Assembly: GCF_002776525.5 (NCBI RefSeq)
Contig: NC_045441.1
Span: forward strand, 84,956,918-85,020,917
Reading direction: 5' to 3'
Origin: Piliocolobus tephrosceles
Taxonomy: Eukaryota > Chordata > Mammalia > Primates > Cercopithecidae
DNA: 64,000 nt
In this document: positions 1 to 11,421 of the stretch, piece by piece
Layout of the letters: each line of letters starts with the position of its first letter
Position numbering within the stretch: position 1 is the stretch's first letter
Notes under the pieces: generated by a model
The model's input: only the letters and a program-made list of their open reading frames with translations
The model's database searches: none
What the model was told of the DNA's origin: nothing
Translations under genes and position numbers: made by a program

Positions 1-117
1 GATTTACATTTTTTTGTGAAGACTGAGAGTGTTGAGTATTTTTTCATATGCTTATTGGCCATTTATATATCCTCTTTGGAGAAATGTCTATTAAGATCCT
101 TTTTCCATTTTTTAATT
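1..117 (-). mobile_element. Old LINE-1 fragment, left part (split by UBE2V1 retrocopy)
   Basis: Antisense L1 ORF2/3' region sequence of an old (L1M-type) element. The same element resumes at 2163, so it was the landing site of the retrocopy between. The last bases (105-117, CCATTTTTTAATT) are the left copy of the target-site duplication. The assignment rests on recalled L1 similarity, and the subfamily is not resolved. Confidence 0.75.
105..117. repeat. Target-site duplication, left copy (UBE2V1 retrocopy)
   Basis: CCATTTTTTAATT here matches CCCATTTTTAATT at 2162-2174 with one length difference in the T run. The pair brackets the retrocopy exactly, and the host L1 sequence reads on across it. 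Confidence 0.75.
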
Positions 118-2161
118 AATGCACACATTTTAAAATTATATTAAAATTAGGCAATGGTCTGACCATAAAAAGGCTGCTTATGGAATACTGTTATGTTAAA
201 CTTCACTTACAGGATGTTAAATCCTTAGAACTGAGGTTTTCCCCAGAAAAAGATTAATGGAAACACCAGTTGCTTTTCAGACTTAATGCTGCTTCAAAAG
301 ATGGTTTTACACAAATAATTTAAAAAAACTTTAGCACACAATGAATCATTTTTAGTTTGGTATGGGTCCGCATTTCAGCATTTAGTAGTGGTCCTGAACA
401 GAAAGTGAAAAACACAGCAATTTTCCAGGAGGTCAAGTCTGCCAATTTCAGAGATCTGCTGTGTACCCCTATTTATTTCTTAATCCCTGCTGAGGATCTT
501 GAGAAGCAGGAGCACCACCAAAACCAAGGCATGCACTGTATCCAAGGTTCTTTTTGTTCCAGTTGTCGGATTCCAAACTAGACCCCAGTGGATTGCAAGG
601 ATGACCAAATGAGAGCCCTGTTTAAAACTTCTTCAATTTTTAAAAGCAAAAGCAATTACAAGAAAATAAAACAATGCACAGGGATCACGTATGCTTACAA
701 GTGTCTTCATGTGGTCTTTCTCCAGGTTTAACCACCAAGGACTCTGAGAGCTGGCAGGTCTGAGTAATCCTGGTAACCATTCTCTTCACCTTATCAAAAC
801 CTGAGCTAAAACCAATGTATCAGCTGATGATGACAGCAGAGAGTGGCAGGGCTGATGACCCAATATTCATTTCCCAGGCTAGTAGAGAGTGAGTAAATGA
901 GATTCTAAAACTAAACAAGGGAAGTCAGAAACTCTTTCCAACCTTACCTGATGGCTTCTGGCCAAAGCAAGAAAGTGTCTTGGAAGGTGTTGGTTGGTGA
1001 TGGTATGAAAAGACATTTGAGGAGGAAGGAAGAAAAAGCAGCACCTCATGATAAAGGCAGGGGAGAGAAGATATGGGGAAAGCCCTGAATTCCTCACCAA
1101 AGGCCAATCTCAGAGAGTGGTGGAGGGGTTACAATCTATGCTTTGGCCAAGGGCGGGAGCGGAGGAGGGGGGGTTATGATGATGGCTTGAAGAGGCATCA
1201 TTTAAGACTTAAAAGAAACCAGGGGTGCAGGTAAAGCATCCCACACACTAAGCAGTAGTCCCACAGGCTGCGACCTGAAACCTTCACATCTACTCTTAAC
1301 AAGCCCCCCAGGCTAGAGGGCTATTGCAAGGGGAGAAGGCAGAGACCCCAGACCATGTAATCAACAGCAAGGTGATTGTGTGATGTGTCTTTTCACAGTT
1401 GAGTTATTAATAGATGTGCCACACTAGCTATAATGGGAATCAATTTAAATATACTTTTTTGATCCCAGACGTTCAACTGCGTGGACAGTGGTTACATTTA
1501 GCACAACTTACATGTTTCAAATGGACAAAAAATTAATATCATTTACAGTATCTTAAGATAAATTTACTTTGAATGAGAGCGTCCTTTCCAGAATGTTGAA
1601 ATCTATAAGATGTATCCGGAAAATGTACTACTGTGGAAAATGAGGACTGTTTAAATCGAAAGGGGAAGGGCCTGTGGTTTTTCTTTTTGATTAACTGCTG
1701 TAATACTGTCTTTCAGGCAGCTGAGGGAGTTTCATATTTTGTTTAGACATCATTAGGCACTGAAGCTCTTGCAGGACAACTTTGATACTATATGAATTCT
1801 GTCATTTTGCTAGCACTGATATGGCTCTTGGGTTTACCACTCCATTAGAACTATTAACTCCATTCATATTAATTTTTGTTACAAATCTTACAAAGGGGGG
1901 TGCTTCTGGGTATTTAGGTCCACATTCTATTTTAAGCCTGCATATTTGGTTTTCATAAACTGTTCTTGGAGGCCCAGTTATCATCCTCGTTCATCTTTTA
2001 AGTGTAATGTCTTCATCACCTTCTAGACCCCAGCTAATTGTGCCATTTCCTATTCCTTTCTGACCTTCTTCAAGTTCTTCCAACAGTTGGAAATTGCAAA
2101 GGACTTTTACTCCTGAGCCGTGGTGGCTGCTATCTAGCATTGCTGTCGCTCCTCTTTACAA
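118..2161 (-). pseudogene. UBE2V1: Processed pseudogene of UBE2V1 (ubiquitin-conjugating E2 variant 1)
   Basis: On the minus strand the parent coding sequence runs from about 2131 down to about 1680 with no introns. UBE2V1 encodes a catalytically inactive E2 variant that pairs with UBE2N to build Lys63 ubiquitin chains. The segment 1984-1802 still reads as the UEV core, including [14 protein letters not shown], which fits UBE2V1 better than UBE2V2. The C-terminal end also ends in a YYSS-like UBE2V1 pattern. The original start codon is damaged (about 2131) and substitutions and stops break the frame upstream of 1984, so no functional protein is expected. About 1.5 kb of 3'UTR follows, ending in a degenerate A-rich tail near 118. 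It is flanked by matching target duplications (105-117 and 2162-2174) inside an L1, which shows L1-mediated retrotransposition. UBE2V1 has several retrocopies in the human genome. Confidence 0.88.
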
Positions 2162-2174
2162 CCCATTTTTAATT
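2162..2174. repeat. Target-site duplication, right copy (UBE2V1 retrocopy)
   Basis: Second copy of the duplication described at 105-117. Confidence 0.75.
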
Positions 2175-2825
2175 GGATTATGAATTGTAAAGTTTCTTTA
2201 TATAGTCTAGATACGAGTCCTTTGTCAGATATATGATTAGCAAATATTTTCCTCACATTTTTTGGTTTGTCTTTACACTTTCTTGATAGTGTCTTTTGAA
2301 GCACAAAAAGTCTTTCATTTTGATGATCCCAACAAATCAATCTTCTCTTTTATCACTTGTGATTTTGATGCTGTATCTAAGAAATCATTGCCTAATCTAA
2401 GTTTGTAAAGATTTACTTGTGTGTTTTCTTGAGTTTTCTAGTATTTGCTTGTACACTTACGCCTATAATCCAATTTAAGTTACTTTTTGTGTATTGTATG
2501 AAGTAAGAGTACAAATTCTTCGTCTTTTGTGTGTGGAAATCCAGTTTATTCCAGCACCATTTAATGAAAATACTATGTTATTTGTCCATTGAACTGCTGT
2601 GGCATTTTTGTCAAAAAAAAAAAAAAAATCAGTGGACCACAAATGGTAGAGTTTACTTCTGAAGTCTTAATTCAATTTTATCTATCTATATATATCTGTT
2701 TTTATTCCATGCCACACTGTCTTGATTACTACAGATTTTTAGATTTGAAATCTGGAAGTCTGAGCCCTCCAACTTTATTTTTTTCAAGATTGTTTTAGTT
2801 ACTTAGGATCCATTGCATTTTTTCA
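2163..2825 (-). mobile_element. Old LINE-1 fragment, right part
   Basis: Continuation of the antisense L1 at 1-117. It shows old L1 ORF2 antisense landmarks in order: a block ending in TCCTTTGTCAGATATATGAT, a block around 2540-2560 (CCAGCACCATTTAATGAA) and one around 2740-2780. Coding potential is lost. A 16-base A run lies at 2613-2628. Confidence 0.75.
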
Positions 2826-5546
2826 AGGTCATAACATTTGGGAATATAGCTAGGTACACCAGAGTATAATATTTAATTTTCATTTAGTACAGAAATATTG
2901 ACTTTTTATGTATGCTGTGCTTCTGGGAAGCCAATCTAATCTAGTTAATGAACTGAAAGCCAATCTAACCTAGTTAATGAACTGGAAGTATCAATGTTCT
3001 TGTTTTTCCAGTATCACCCAGGCATATTTTCATCTACACAGTTATAAGAAATAAAGTATTAACAACTGTAAAGTTCAATATGAATATTTATTAATAACAC
3101 TAGGCCTATAATCCATATATTGCATAATATTTATGTTAATGGTATCTAGGGACTTTTCCAAAATATAGCTATCCAAGAAAATAGGGGAAATTATGTTTAT
3201 TTACCCTCAAAAAGAAACCAGTTTTATTCAGTTTAGTTTTAAATAACTACCCTATAGTTTACATAAAAAGTGCTGTGATCAGCCCTCTAATGAAACATCA
3301 GTGGGTGAGGGTTGTGGGGGAAGAGGGCTGATCAACAGGCCATAGGTTCCTAAGTAAATTATATTATCAATAATCTGATTTTGAAAATCATCCTAGAACA
3401 TGGCCACCCATGGAATTGTGGGTGACCTGCCCAATTATATTGCATCTTGCTTGCTGTCATTTGAACCTGACCTTTTTGAATTTGGAGAATATTCTTCAAT
3501 TTTTAATTGTGTTTTAATAATTAATATGGAAATGTACCACTAGCAGTTTAAATTTATAGCCTTTCAATTAGCATTCAGTACTTAGAGAAAAATATCAGAT
3601 ATTGAGTACGACTTGTAATTTACCTTTCTAGTACAATATTTTGTCTTTTTAAGATTTGCATAGCATATTCTGATAAATACCTATTAAAAATGAATATACA
3701 TTTTTTGAAGTATATTGAAACTCTTGTATTATTTAAAATACTTCTGGTGACTTAGCCATCATTCTGTTTTTTTCTTCTATCCTTAAGCTATTAGAAGGCA
3801 GATCATAAACCAAACAGAGAGAACTCCATTATGGGTTTATACAGAAGAGATCATGTTATTCTGTGTTATTTTATCATGGCACCTTTAGTAGTTTGCAACT
3901 CCTCTGAGCTCTGGGATTTGTTTGTTTGTTTGTTGCATATCATACCTGTGAGTAAAATTAAATGTTAAAACTTAACATTACCAAATACTTTTTAAAGGTC
4001 CTAGAATAAGGATTCTTATATCACTCATGAGATGAGGTAAAGTCTCTCCTAAACTCATGAAACTTTAAAAAATGGGAAGCACAAACAAAATTTGAATTGT
4101 CCTTTAGTATATGTCAAGATAATTTATATTTACGATGATCTGAAATGTTGCATGATGAACCCTCTGTAATGGCAAAGAGATATATAATTGTTCTATATAG
4201 TGTTAGAGTCACGTCATTTATTATAGTTTTATTCTTAACAATCCTTATATTACAAAGCAGAGGCACATGAAGCATGGTTTGTACAATCATCCCTAGTATC
4301 AAGAAGCTGAAGGAGGACAAAGCCCACACTCCTAAATCAGTCTTTTCCCCCCTTCTAATATCATCCTTATTCTACCATGTCAAGTTCATCTAAAAACATA
4401 TTATTAATATTTTAACATATGAGGGACTTGGGAGATATACTGTGTACAAATAAGATCTCAATTTTAGGGAAATTAATTAAACACAAAAATTGTTTTCTTT
4501 ATTTTCCTTCTAGTCACTGGTTACTTTTCTAACATAAACTCTTAAGGCTACTATACTTTGAAGAGGTGGTTTTACTTTCTATTAGAGTCCAGATGGAACT
4601 ACTCTTCCTATTGAAACTTCTGACAACCGCTGATATCCCCTATATTCCCACTTCCTGCCTAGCTTTTACTTTACTTCTGCACATTCAGTATCTTTAAAAT
4701 GTCTCATATCAACTAGCATATTTATGAATTCCTTCCTTGAAATTCATCGGACCTCTAAATCCATCTCTGTTTTCTTTCCTGTTTGTTTTATTTTGATTAC
4801 CTCTGGCCATATCAACTCAAGTGACCCTAAAGCTCATAGGACACATAGTAGGTATAGCCAGGCTCATGCTAGCAAAGCACAAAGCACTATGTTGACAGCT
4901 CTTGGCAATAGAAAGCCATTGTAAGTTTGTAAGCTAGAAAATATTTTAGAAAGTATAGCAGAGGGAGGGAACAGCTGTAAAGAGATAGAAACACAGAAGA
5001 GTCTCAACCAGTATTTTAATTTTTTAGAAGAAATTTATTACTGAAGGGGTAAAAGCTTACTGCCTAGGAAGCACTCCTAGCACACTGCAGCATTCTTACT
5101 ATTGTTTCTGCATTGCAAAAGGCACGATAACAATACAGAAGTCCCTCTTTATGAGGATTGGCATGTTTCTGGGAAGTGTTTTGGTTGCTCTACTTCAGTT
5201 ACTCCAGTGTCCTTTGAGCTCTGTCTCGGTGGAGTTGGAAGACAGCTCATCTTCATTTCTTGATTACTTTATATTCAGAAGTCATACAAAGTAGATATAA
5301 AAATATCAATTTACACAATGATAAATTAAGGATTTTCTTAGGAACAGCTACTCCAATACACTTAGTAGACAATTCTCTTAAGTCGCAATCTGTCCAGTGT
5401 TTGGAATATATGAGTCCATGTAATTACTACTTTTCAGGAAAATGAAAGGCACTGAAAGATACCTTTTCCCATATTTAGGAGGGTGAGTTTTATGAATGAC
5501 TTTAAATATTATGCACTTAATGATTATGTTTATTACTTTGTACAAA
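2826..5546. other. Unique AT-rich DNA, no gene recognised
   Basis: No open frame longer than about 70 codons has a recognisable product and no exon-like structure stands out. Small local features are a 29 bp tandem duplication at 2928-2989 and a short TTTG run near 3920-3935. Diverged ancient repeats may be present but could not be named. Confidence 0.6.
2928..2989. repeat. Two-copy 29 bp tandem duplication
   Basis: The unit beginning CCAATCTAA and ending TTAATGAACT occurs twice head to tail with a period of 29 bp and only one or two differences. It is a local slippage-type or replication duplication. Confidence 0.85.
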
Positions 5547-5557
5547 ATATTTTTGAG

Positions 5558-5687
5558 GGCCAGGTGCAGTGGTTCATGCCTGTAATCCCAGCACTTTGGG
5601 AGCCCGAGGTGTGTGGATCACTTGAGCCCAGGAATTCGAGACTAGCCTGGGAACATGGCAAAACCTTGTCTCTGCAAAAATGTTTTT
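5558..5687 (+). mobile_element. Alu, left part (split by L1)
   Basis: Starts with the Alu head GGCCAGGTGCAGTGG and runs through the left monomer (GCCTGTAATCCCAGCACTTT). It is interrupted at 5701 by a truncated L1, and the remaining right monomer is at 6654-6809. Several CpG sites are already lost, which suggests an older Alu. Confidence 0.92.
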
Positions 5688-5701
5688 AAAAATTAGCCTT
5701 G
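5688..5701. repeat. Target-site duplication, left copy (L1 into Alu)
   Basis: AAAAATTAGCCTTG occurs here and again at 6640-6653 on the two sides of the L1 insert. It is part of the host Alu. Confidence 0.92.
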
Positions 5702-6639
5702 TCTAATATCCAGAATCTACAAAGAACTCAAACAAATTTACAAGAAAAAAACAAACAACCCCATCAAAAAGTGGGCAAAGGATATGAACAGACATTTCTC
5801 AAAAGAAGACATTCATACAGCCAACAGACACATGAAAAAATGCTCATCATCACTGGCCATCAGAGAAATGCAAATCAAAACCACAATGAGATACCATCTC
5901 ACACCAGTTAGAATGGCAATCATTAAAAAGTCAGGAAACAACAGGTGCTGGAGAGGATGTGGAGAAATAGGAACACTTTTACACTGTTGATGGGATTGTA
6001 AACTAGTTCAACCATTATGGAAAACAGTATGGCGATTCCTCAAGGATCTAGAACTAGAAGTACCATATGACCCAGCCATCCCATTACTGGGTATATACCC
6101 AAAGGATCATAAATCATGTTGCTATAAAGACACATGCACACGTATGTTTATTGCAGCACTATTCACAATAGCAAAGACTTGGAATCAACCCAAATGTCCA
6201 TCAGTGACAGACTGGATTAAGAAAATGTGGCACATATACATCATGGAATACTATGCAGCCATAAAAAAGGATGAGTTTGTGTCCTTTGTAGGGACATGGA
6301 TGCAGCTGGAAACCATCATTCTCAGCAAACTATCGCAAGAACAGAAAACCAAACCCCGCATGTTCTCACTCATAGGTGGGAACTGAACAATGAGATCACT
6401 TGGACTCGAGAAGGGGAACATCACACACCGGGGCCTATCATGGGGAGGGGGAAGGGGGAGGGATTGCACTGGGAGTTATACCTGATGTAAATGACGAGTT
6501 GATGAGTGCTGATGAGTTGATGGGTGCAGCACACCAACATGGCACAAGTATACATATGTAGCAAACCTGCACGTTATGCACACGTACCCTAGAACTTAAA
6601 GTATAATAAAAAATAAAGAAAAAGAAAAAAAAAGAAAGA
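5702..6639 (+). mobile_element. 5'-truncated LINE-1 (L1PA-like) with ORF2 C-terminus and poly(A)
   Basis: Sense-strand 3' end of a primate-specific L1. It enters within ORF2, and the last ORF2 segment is open from about 6144 to a stop at 6384-6386 (ending MFSLIGGN). The typical L1PA 3'UTR with its G-rich run (6440-6465) follows, then an A-rich tail at 6600-6639. A perfect 14 bp duplication flanks it. With about 0.94 kb of a 6 kb element it cannot encode reverse transcriptase activity. Confidence 0.93.
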
Positions 6640-6653
6640 AAAAATTAGCCTTG
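6640..6653. repeat. Target-site duplication, right copy (L1 into Alu)
   Basis: Second copy of the 14 bp sequence at 5688-5701. The host Alu resumes here. Confidence 0.92.
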
Positions 6654-6809
6654 TGTGGTGGTGCACACCAGTAGCTCCAGCTCTTTGGAAGGCTGATGTA
6701 GGAGGATCTCTTGAGCCTAGGAGGTCAAGGTTGCAGTGAGCCGTGATCATGCCACTGCACTCCCACCTGGGTGACAGAGTGAAACTCGGTCTCAAAAATA
6801 ATAATAATG
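6654..6809 (+). mobile_element. Alu, right part
   Basis: Right monomer continuing from 5687, with the Alu landmarks GAGGTCAAGGTTGCAGTGAG and CACTGCACTCC followed by a short A-rich tail of AAT repeats. Confidence 0.92.
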
Positions 6810-8814
6810 TTTGAGAAATCATTCAATTTAAGCAGGTACTAAAGAAGAAATTAAGGGCTCTTCCTTACTGAAAGTTTTTCCCTGAGAAATAGAAACTTGG
6901 CACCTTTGTGCAAAACTTCAAATGACTTATTATTAGGTCAACAAAATTAAATAATGTTGAAGCACTAAGATTGTTAGAGAAGCTTAAAGATATTATTATC
7001 ATATTAGTGTCTACACAATAGTGTATCAACTTTTATTCAACATTATCACCTTGCTTTTTGAGGCAAATATATTTTGTATAAAGTATTGAGAATGTCTGAG
7101 GTGTTTCCTGTACCTCTCCTGGGTTCTCAGTCTTATCTTGGTATATAAAACCATTCAGGCTTTAGGGGTATCATTTTTTTCCAGATACAATTTTCCAGAT
7201 GAGCCTATAATATTCTGGAATAAACAACGAACCATTGTTTATAAAATTTAGAACAACCTTGATAAGCCTCAAGATTCCACAGCAGGACCATTGCAATTCA
7301 TATGACTGGATGAGGCACGGTATCATAGAAACTTAATTCTGTCGCTAAAAGACATGTGGTCTTGGGCTAAGGTCTTTCACTGCCTGTCTTTTTCACAACC
7401 ATTATGACCTCTTCTCAGCTGCAGTTTCACCCTGAGGCCTTGTGCAACTGAAGTTGTCTAACTGGGACAGTTACCTGTGCCTGGGCAAGTTGATACACTT
7501 ACCACAGGTTGCCTAATACTGTTTTCTTTTTAGCATTTTAACTGCTTTGGACTCTGCTTTGGATTGCACAAGGTTCACTTCTTTTTCTTTTTGTTTAATA
7601 GAAGCTGTTGTGTGACTAAAGAAATAAAAGGCTATACAAATAAGTATTTATTGAACACTGTTCCTTGCCCAGCATTATGTTAAATACAGATACAAATCAA
7701 GGAGACAATTCTGAATTTCCCAGTTTTCTGTTTCCATGGATATGGCAGCTTATAGAAGGTGAGAGTCCTTAGGTATACTTCATTGTATTTTGTGGTGAAG
7801 CAAGGATACTGTGAAAAATAATCATAGACTGTCCAAGTATGTAACTTCTATACACAGTGCATTTGACTTTCTGCTTGTATAAATATAAGTGCTGCACTTA
7901 TGTATCTTTTCATTACTTATACAGTTCTCAATGCTATCCTTTGCATTAATATTTGCTTTTGAATAAAAATTCAACATATGGCACATATCATTTTGTTAGA
8001 CATACATTGCATGTCTCTAAGACAATGTCAAGCCAAAGTGGATGCCATCAGCTTGAATTTTTATGTGTTAAAAAAACACACTGGATAAGAGCTTTTACCT
8101 CTGAGTTATAAGAATATAGGATATTTTTATTTCTTTGCAACCTTCTGTATTTTCCAATGGCCTAACATGGCCTAACATGAATAATAGTAATTTTATATAA
8201 ATATATATGTATGTATGTATACATATAATTGTATATTTGTGAATATGCATATCCATATTCCTAATGGACCTCAAGATATCATAAATTTCTGCATCCTGCC
8301 TTCAAAAGTGTTATGTGCCATTATCTCTATAAGAGGTCAATCATCAGAATCCCAATAATATTAAGTGACTTATCTAGAATTATTTACCCAGGAAGTGATG
8401 GAAGAGAGATTAGAACCAAGATTTATCTAACTACTAGTCTTGTATTTTTCCTGTTTAAATGCAAATGACAGGTGGAATTTTGGGACTCCCCTTTCCTCCA
8501 GCAGTATAGATGTGTGCTGCCTGCTTTATGTTAAAACTGGCATTCCAGAACTTAAAGTGTGCAATCCAAGTTTGTGTGTTTGTGTGTCTACTGTCCTTAG
8601 TCATTTTAAACATTTTTATCTTTTTTTTGTATATTGAAGAATGTCTTACAGAGTAAAATGCTTATATTAGACGTTATAAGCATTTTGGTACCTTAAAGAA
8701 AATATAACAAAAAACATTAGCAGTGGTTGCTTGTGGATTATTGGGTAATATTTGTCTTCTCATTTACACTTTCCTATGATTTTTCTTTTTTTCTATAATG
8801 AGTACTTCATAGTT
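6810..8814. other. Unique AT-rich DNA, no gene recognised
   Basis: No supported coding or RNA gene. It contains a short TATG/TA-rich simple sequence at about 8197-8232 and otherwise unremarkable AT-rich sequence. Only short non-conserved frames occur. Confidence 0.6.
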
Positions 8815-9405
8815 TACCAAAAAAATGGGCAGTTCCTCAAAATATTAACATAGAATTTATGGCCCAGCAATTCCACTCCTAGGTCTATACACCCAAGAAA
8901 TTCAACAGGCACTCATATAAATCCTTGTACATAAATATCCATTGCAGTACTAGTCACAATAGGCAATAGGTAGAAACAACCCAAATGACCATAAACAGAC
9001 AGATAAACAAATTTTGGTATATCCGTACAATGGTACATTATTCAGTCACGAAAGGGAGCAAAATATTGATACATGCTACAACACGCATTTACCTTGTAAA
9101 TAATACAAGAAGTAAAAGAAGCCAAACTCAAAAAGTCACATATGGTAAGATTCCATTTCTATGAAACACCTAAAGTAAGCAAATCCATAGGAATAGAAAA
9201 CTGAGAGGAGAGTGGAATGGTGAGTGACTGCTAATGAGTATGCAGTTTCTTTTTGGATTAATTAAAATATTCCAGAATTAGATATTAGTGACTATTGGCC
9301 AAATTTGTGAATATGTTAATATATTTTTAAAACTACTGAATGTATAACCAAACAGGTAAGTGCTATGATGTGTAAATTATATCTTAATTTCATAATGAAA
9401 AAATA
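8815..9405 (+). mobile_element. Old LINE-1 3' end (L1M-type)
   Basis: Sense-strand L1 relic. It resembles the end of ORF2 (the region around 8866-9060, with a damaged reading frame) and then a 3'UTR ending in an AT-rich tail near 9400. Divergence is high and no target duplication was found. Confidence 0.7.
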
Positions 9406-9746
9406 TTATTAAATATAGGCATCTGCAAAATTTTGGTTTCTTTTTCTTACAACATTCATATTTTTTAGTTTTAAAAATACAAGATAAAATAATTTCAAAT
9501 TTAAACTGGGTAATTTCCAAACCCATATTTATAAACAATCTGAATTTATAGAAGGATGCAATTCCAACGGTAAATTTAATTTTATGGAAAAGAGAAAAAT
9601 ATTAGGAGAGTAAAACAATGTTCAAAAAATGGGAAAAAAGCAGCCTATATATCTTAAAGAAAAAAGATAAGCTACATTTTACTGATTTTGAATCTGTAAA
9701 ATAGAGGTTTTGAATATTCTTGATTCAAGAGATAACTAATTAATAA
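9406..9746. other. AT-rich DNA without recognised features
   Basis: Short unannotated stretch between an old L1 and an old Alu. Nothing recognisable on either strand. Confidence 0.55.
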
Positions 9747-10076
9747 ATTTTTTTTAAATTTTCTTTTTTGAGACAGTCTTGTTCTATTGCCCAGACTGAA
9801 GTATAGTGGCACCACATACCTCACTGTACCTGGAACTCCGTGGCCCCACCGTTCTGGAACCATAGGTATGCAAAACCACACACGGCTAATTTTTTAAATT
9901 CATTTTTTTCTAAAACTTGCTTGCAGGACAAAATACAAATTTTAAAAATATATATTTTTGTAGAAACAGGGTTTCCCTATCTTTCCCAGGCTGGTCTCAA
10001 ATTCCTGGGCCCAAGTGATCCTCCTGCCTCAGTTTCCCAGTGCTGGGATTACAGGTGTGAGCCACAGTGCCTGGCC
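9747..10076 (-). mobile_element. Old Alu with internal insertion
   Basis: Antisense Alu with a poly-T start, GAGACAGTCTTG, and an end at GTGAGCCACAGTGCCTGGCC. The two monomers are separated by about 60 bp of extra AT-rich sequence (about 9900-9960). High divergence is consistent with an AluJ-age element. Confidence 0.85.
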
Positions 10077-10698
10077 TTAACAGAAATTTCTAAAACATCA
10101 AAAGATGCATCTAAAACCAGTCATTCATGAGCAGTGTTGCTGAACCTATAGAATCCATGTTGGAACAAATTTTCATTTCAAAAGGAAGCTTAAATATAGA
10201 AGCAGCCAAGTCATTTTACCAAATATACTTCTGAAAGAGTATAGAAATCCTATTTCTAGGGAAACAGAATACTGAACCTAAATAAATATTTGTGTTCCAA
10301 AGGGCAATCATAACTTAATGACTCTCCTTAAATGATTAACAAGAACATTTAATTTAAAGCCAACCTGTTTACAACACAGCCTTGAAATACAGTTTTTTTT
10401 CTAACAGAACAGGGAAAAATGTTCACATAAATACTAACCTGAGCTGCCATTATGGTCTAGCAATAGAACACAATTCAAATGAATTACCATTGGTAGCCTA
10501 GTGAATTAAGTGAGAGAAAAAGTCCTCCCCTCTCTCCTGAAGAAGGGGAGCTTCAACAAACTTCACTAATTGGAATGAGAAAGACTAGAGAGACTTATAT
10601 CGTTTATCTCTCTATATAACATTAATAGAAAAACACTAGCAACATATAGTCAGTTACTTGAAATAGCCTATTTCTGTAACCATCCAACAGGTTATTTC
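10077..10698. other. Unique DNA upstream of the ERV cluster
   Basis: No gene, RNA or clear repeat could be supported. It borders the family-Y LTR that starts near 10699. Confidence 0.55.
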
Positions 10699-10900
10699 TG
10701 CCTACCGCACAAACAAAATCAACTCACAGAGACCATGGCATTACAGTAAAGAAAGACTTTGATGCTGGTGATGCCATGTTGGAGACAAAGTTATTACTCA
10801 AATCAATCTCATTCAAGGCTTTTAGGTGAGGGCTTTTCAAAGGTAGTTTGGTGGACAGAGGGCTAGGGTATAGGGAGTGCTGATTGGTTGGGTTGGAGAT
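10699..10900 (+). repeat. ERV LTR (family Y), 5' part, split by provirus
   Basis: This matches the start of an LTR whose most complete copy lies in reverse orientation at about 59321-60398. Shared landmarks are a CACAAA block followed by a GGCATTACAGTAAA-type block and, later, a GTGCTGATTGGTTGGG block. The HERV-F-like provirus inserted at 10901 and the rest of the LTR is at 18712-19189. The LTR starts with TG, but its exact edge is uncertain. I do not recognise the family name. Confidence 0.7.
10896..10900. repeat. Provirus target-site duplication GAGAT, left copy
   Basis: GAGAT immediately precedes the LTR TG and recurs at 18707-18711 right after the terminal CA of the 3' LTR. A 5 bp duplication suits this class I ERV group. 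Confidence 0.92.
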
Positions 10901-10912
10901 TGTTTGGACGAA

Positions 10913-11027
10913 CGGAGGCAAGATGGTGCACATCCGGGTTCTTCATCCCCCCCTCCCAACTTTTCCCGCGCGGAGGCAAGATGGTGCACATCCGGGTTCT
11001 TCATCCCCCCCCCCAACTTTTCCCGCG
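10913..11027 (+). repeat. Tandem U3 repeat, two copies of about 57 bp
   Basis: The unit starts CGGAGGCAAGATGGTGCACA and ends AACTTTTCCCGCG. Copies are 10913-10970 and 10971-11027, differing in the C-run between. The same duplication is in the 3' LTR (18201-18315), so it predates integration. Duplicated U3 blocks often act as enhancers in retroviruses; that role is inferred here. Confidence 0.9.
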
Positions 11028-11085
11028 TGCGCGAAAATGCAGCTGGCGCCCAGGGAGGGTGCAGACCAACTGGGCATGCGCCAGG

Positions 11086-11093
11086 TGACGTCA
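11086..11093. promoter_or_regulatory. Perfect CRE/ATF palindrome in the 5' LTR
   Basis: TGACGTCA, the consensus CREB/ATF site, in U3. The same position in the 3' LTR (18373-18380) reads TGACATCA. Function is inferred from the motif alone. Confidence 0.65.
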
Positions 11094-11335
11094 ATCTGAA
11101 GAGACCAAGATTTACCTGGTCGCACCTGCGGAACGCCCCTGACACGCCCATGCCCCACCTATTGCCCTCCCACTCCTAGAAAAGCTGCTCTCCGCCATTG
11201 AGCCACGCGGACTTCCCAGTTTCTCATTGCTGTTGGAACTGTCGGAACTCCGTCCGAGAGCTTGGGGGAGGGGAACTCTGCCGGCCTTCTTTGCCGGAGG
11301 CCGACAGACTTCTTCTCCACACCTTGGGTTACTAA

Positions 11336-11341
11336 AATAAA
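11336..11341 (+). terminator. Polyadenylation signal in the 5' LTR
   Basis: AATAAA followed by a GT/T-rich downstream element at about 11378-11405. It helps place R in the last part of the LTR. It is duplicated at 18623-18628. Confidence 0.75.
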
Positions 11342-11421
11342 CTTGCAGTTTTGCGCCTGACCTTTGCCTACTTGCTGGTTCTTTTGTGTTCGCTCTGGTG
11401 GTCTTAGAAAAACAAGACAGA

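Larger units (their letters stand above)
10901..11419 (+). repeat. 5' LTR of the HERV-F-like provirus
   Basis: 519 bp, starting TGTTTGGACG and ending AACAAGACA. It carries a tandem U3 duplication of about 57 bp (10913-11027), a perfect CRE palindrome (11086-11093) and a polyadenylation signal (11336-11341). It is GC- and CpG-rich. No clear TATA box was found. It matches the 3' LTR with about 11 substitutions and one indel by hand count. Confidence 0.95.

Noticed and set aside
10877..11179. Open frames of 66-104 codons inside the 5' LTR
   Set aside because: They arise from the C-rich U3 tandem repeat in several frames on both strands, lack any known motif, and recur in the 3' LTR.
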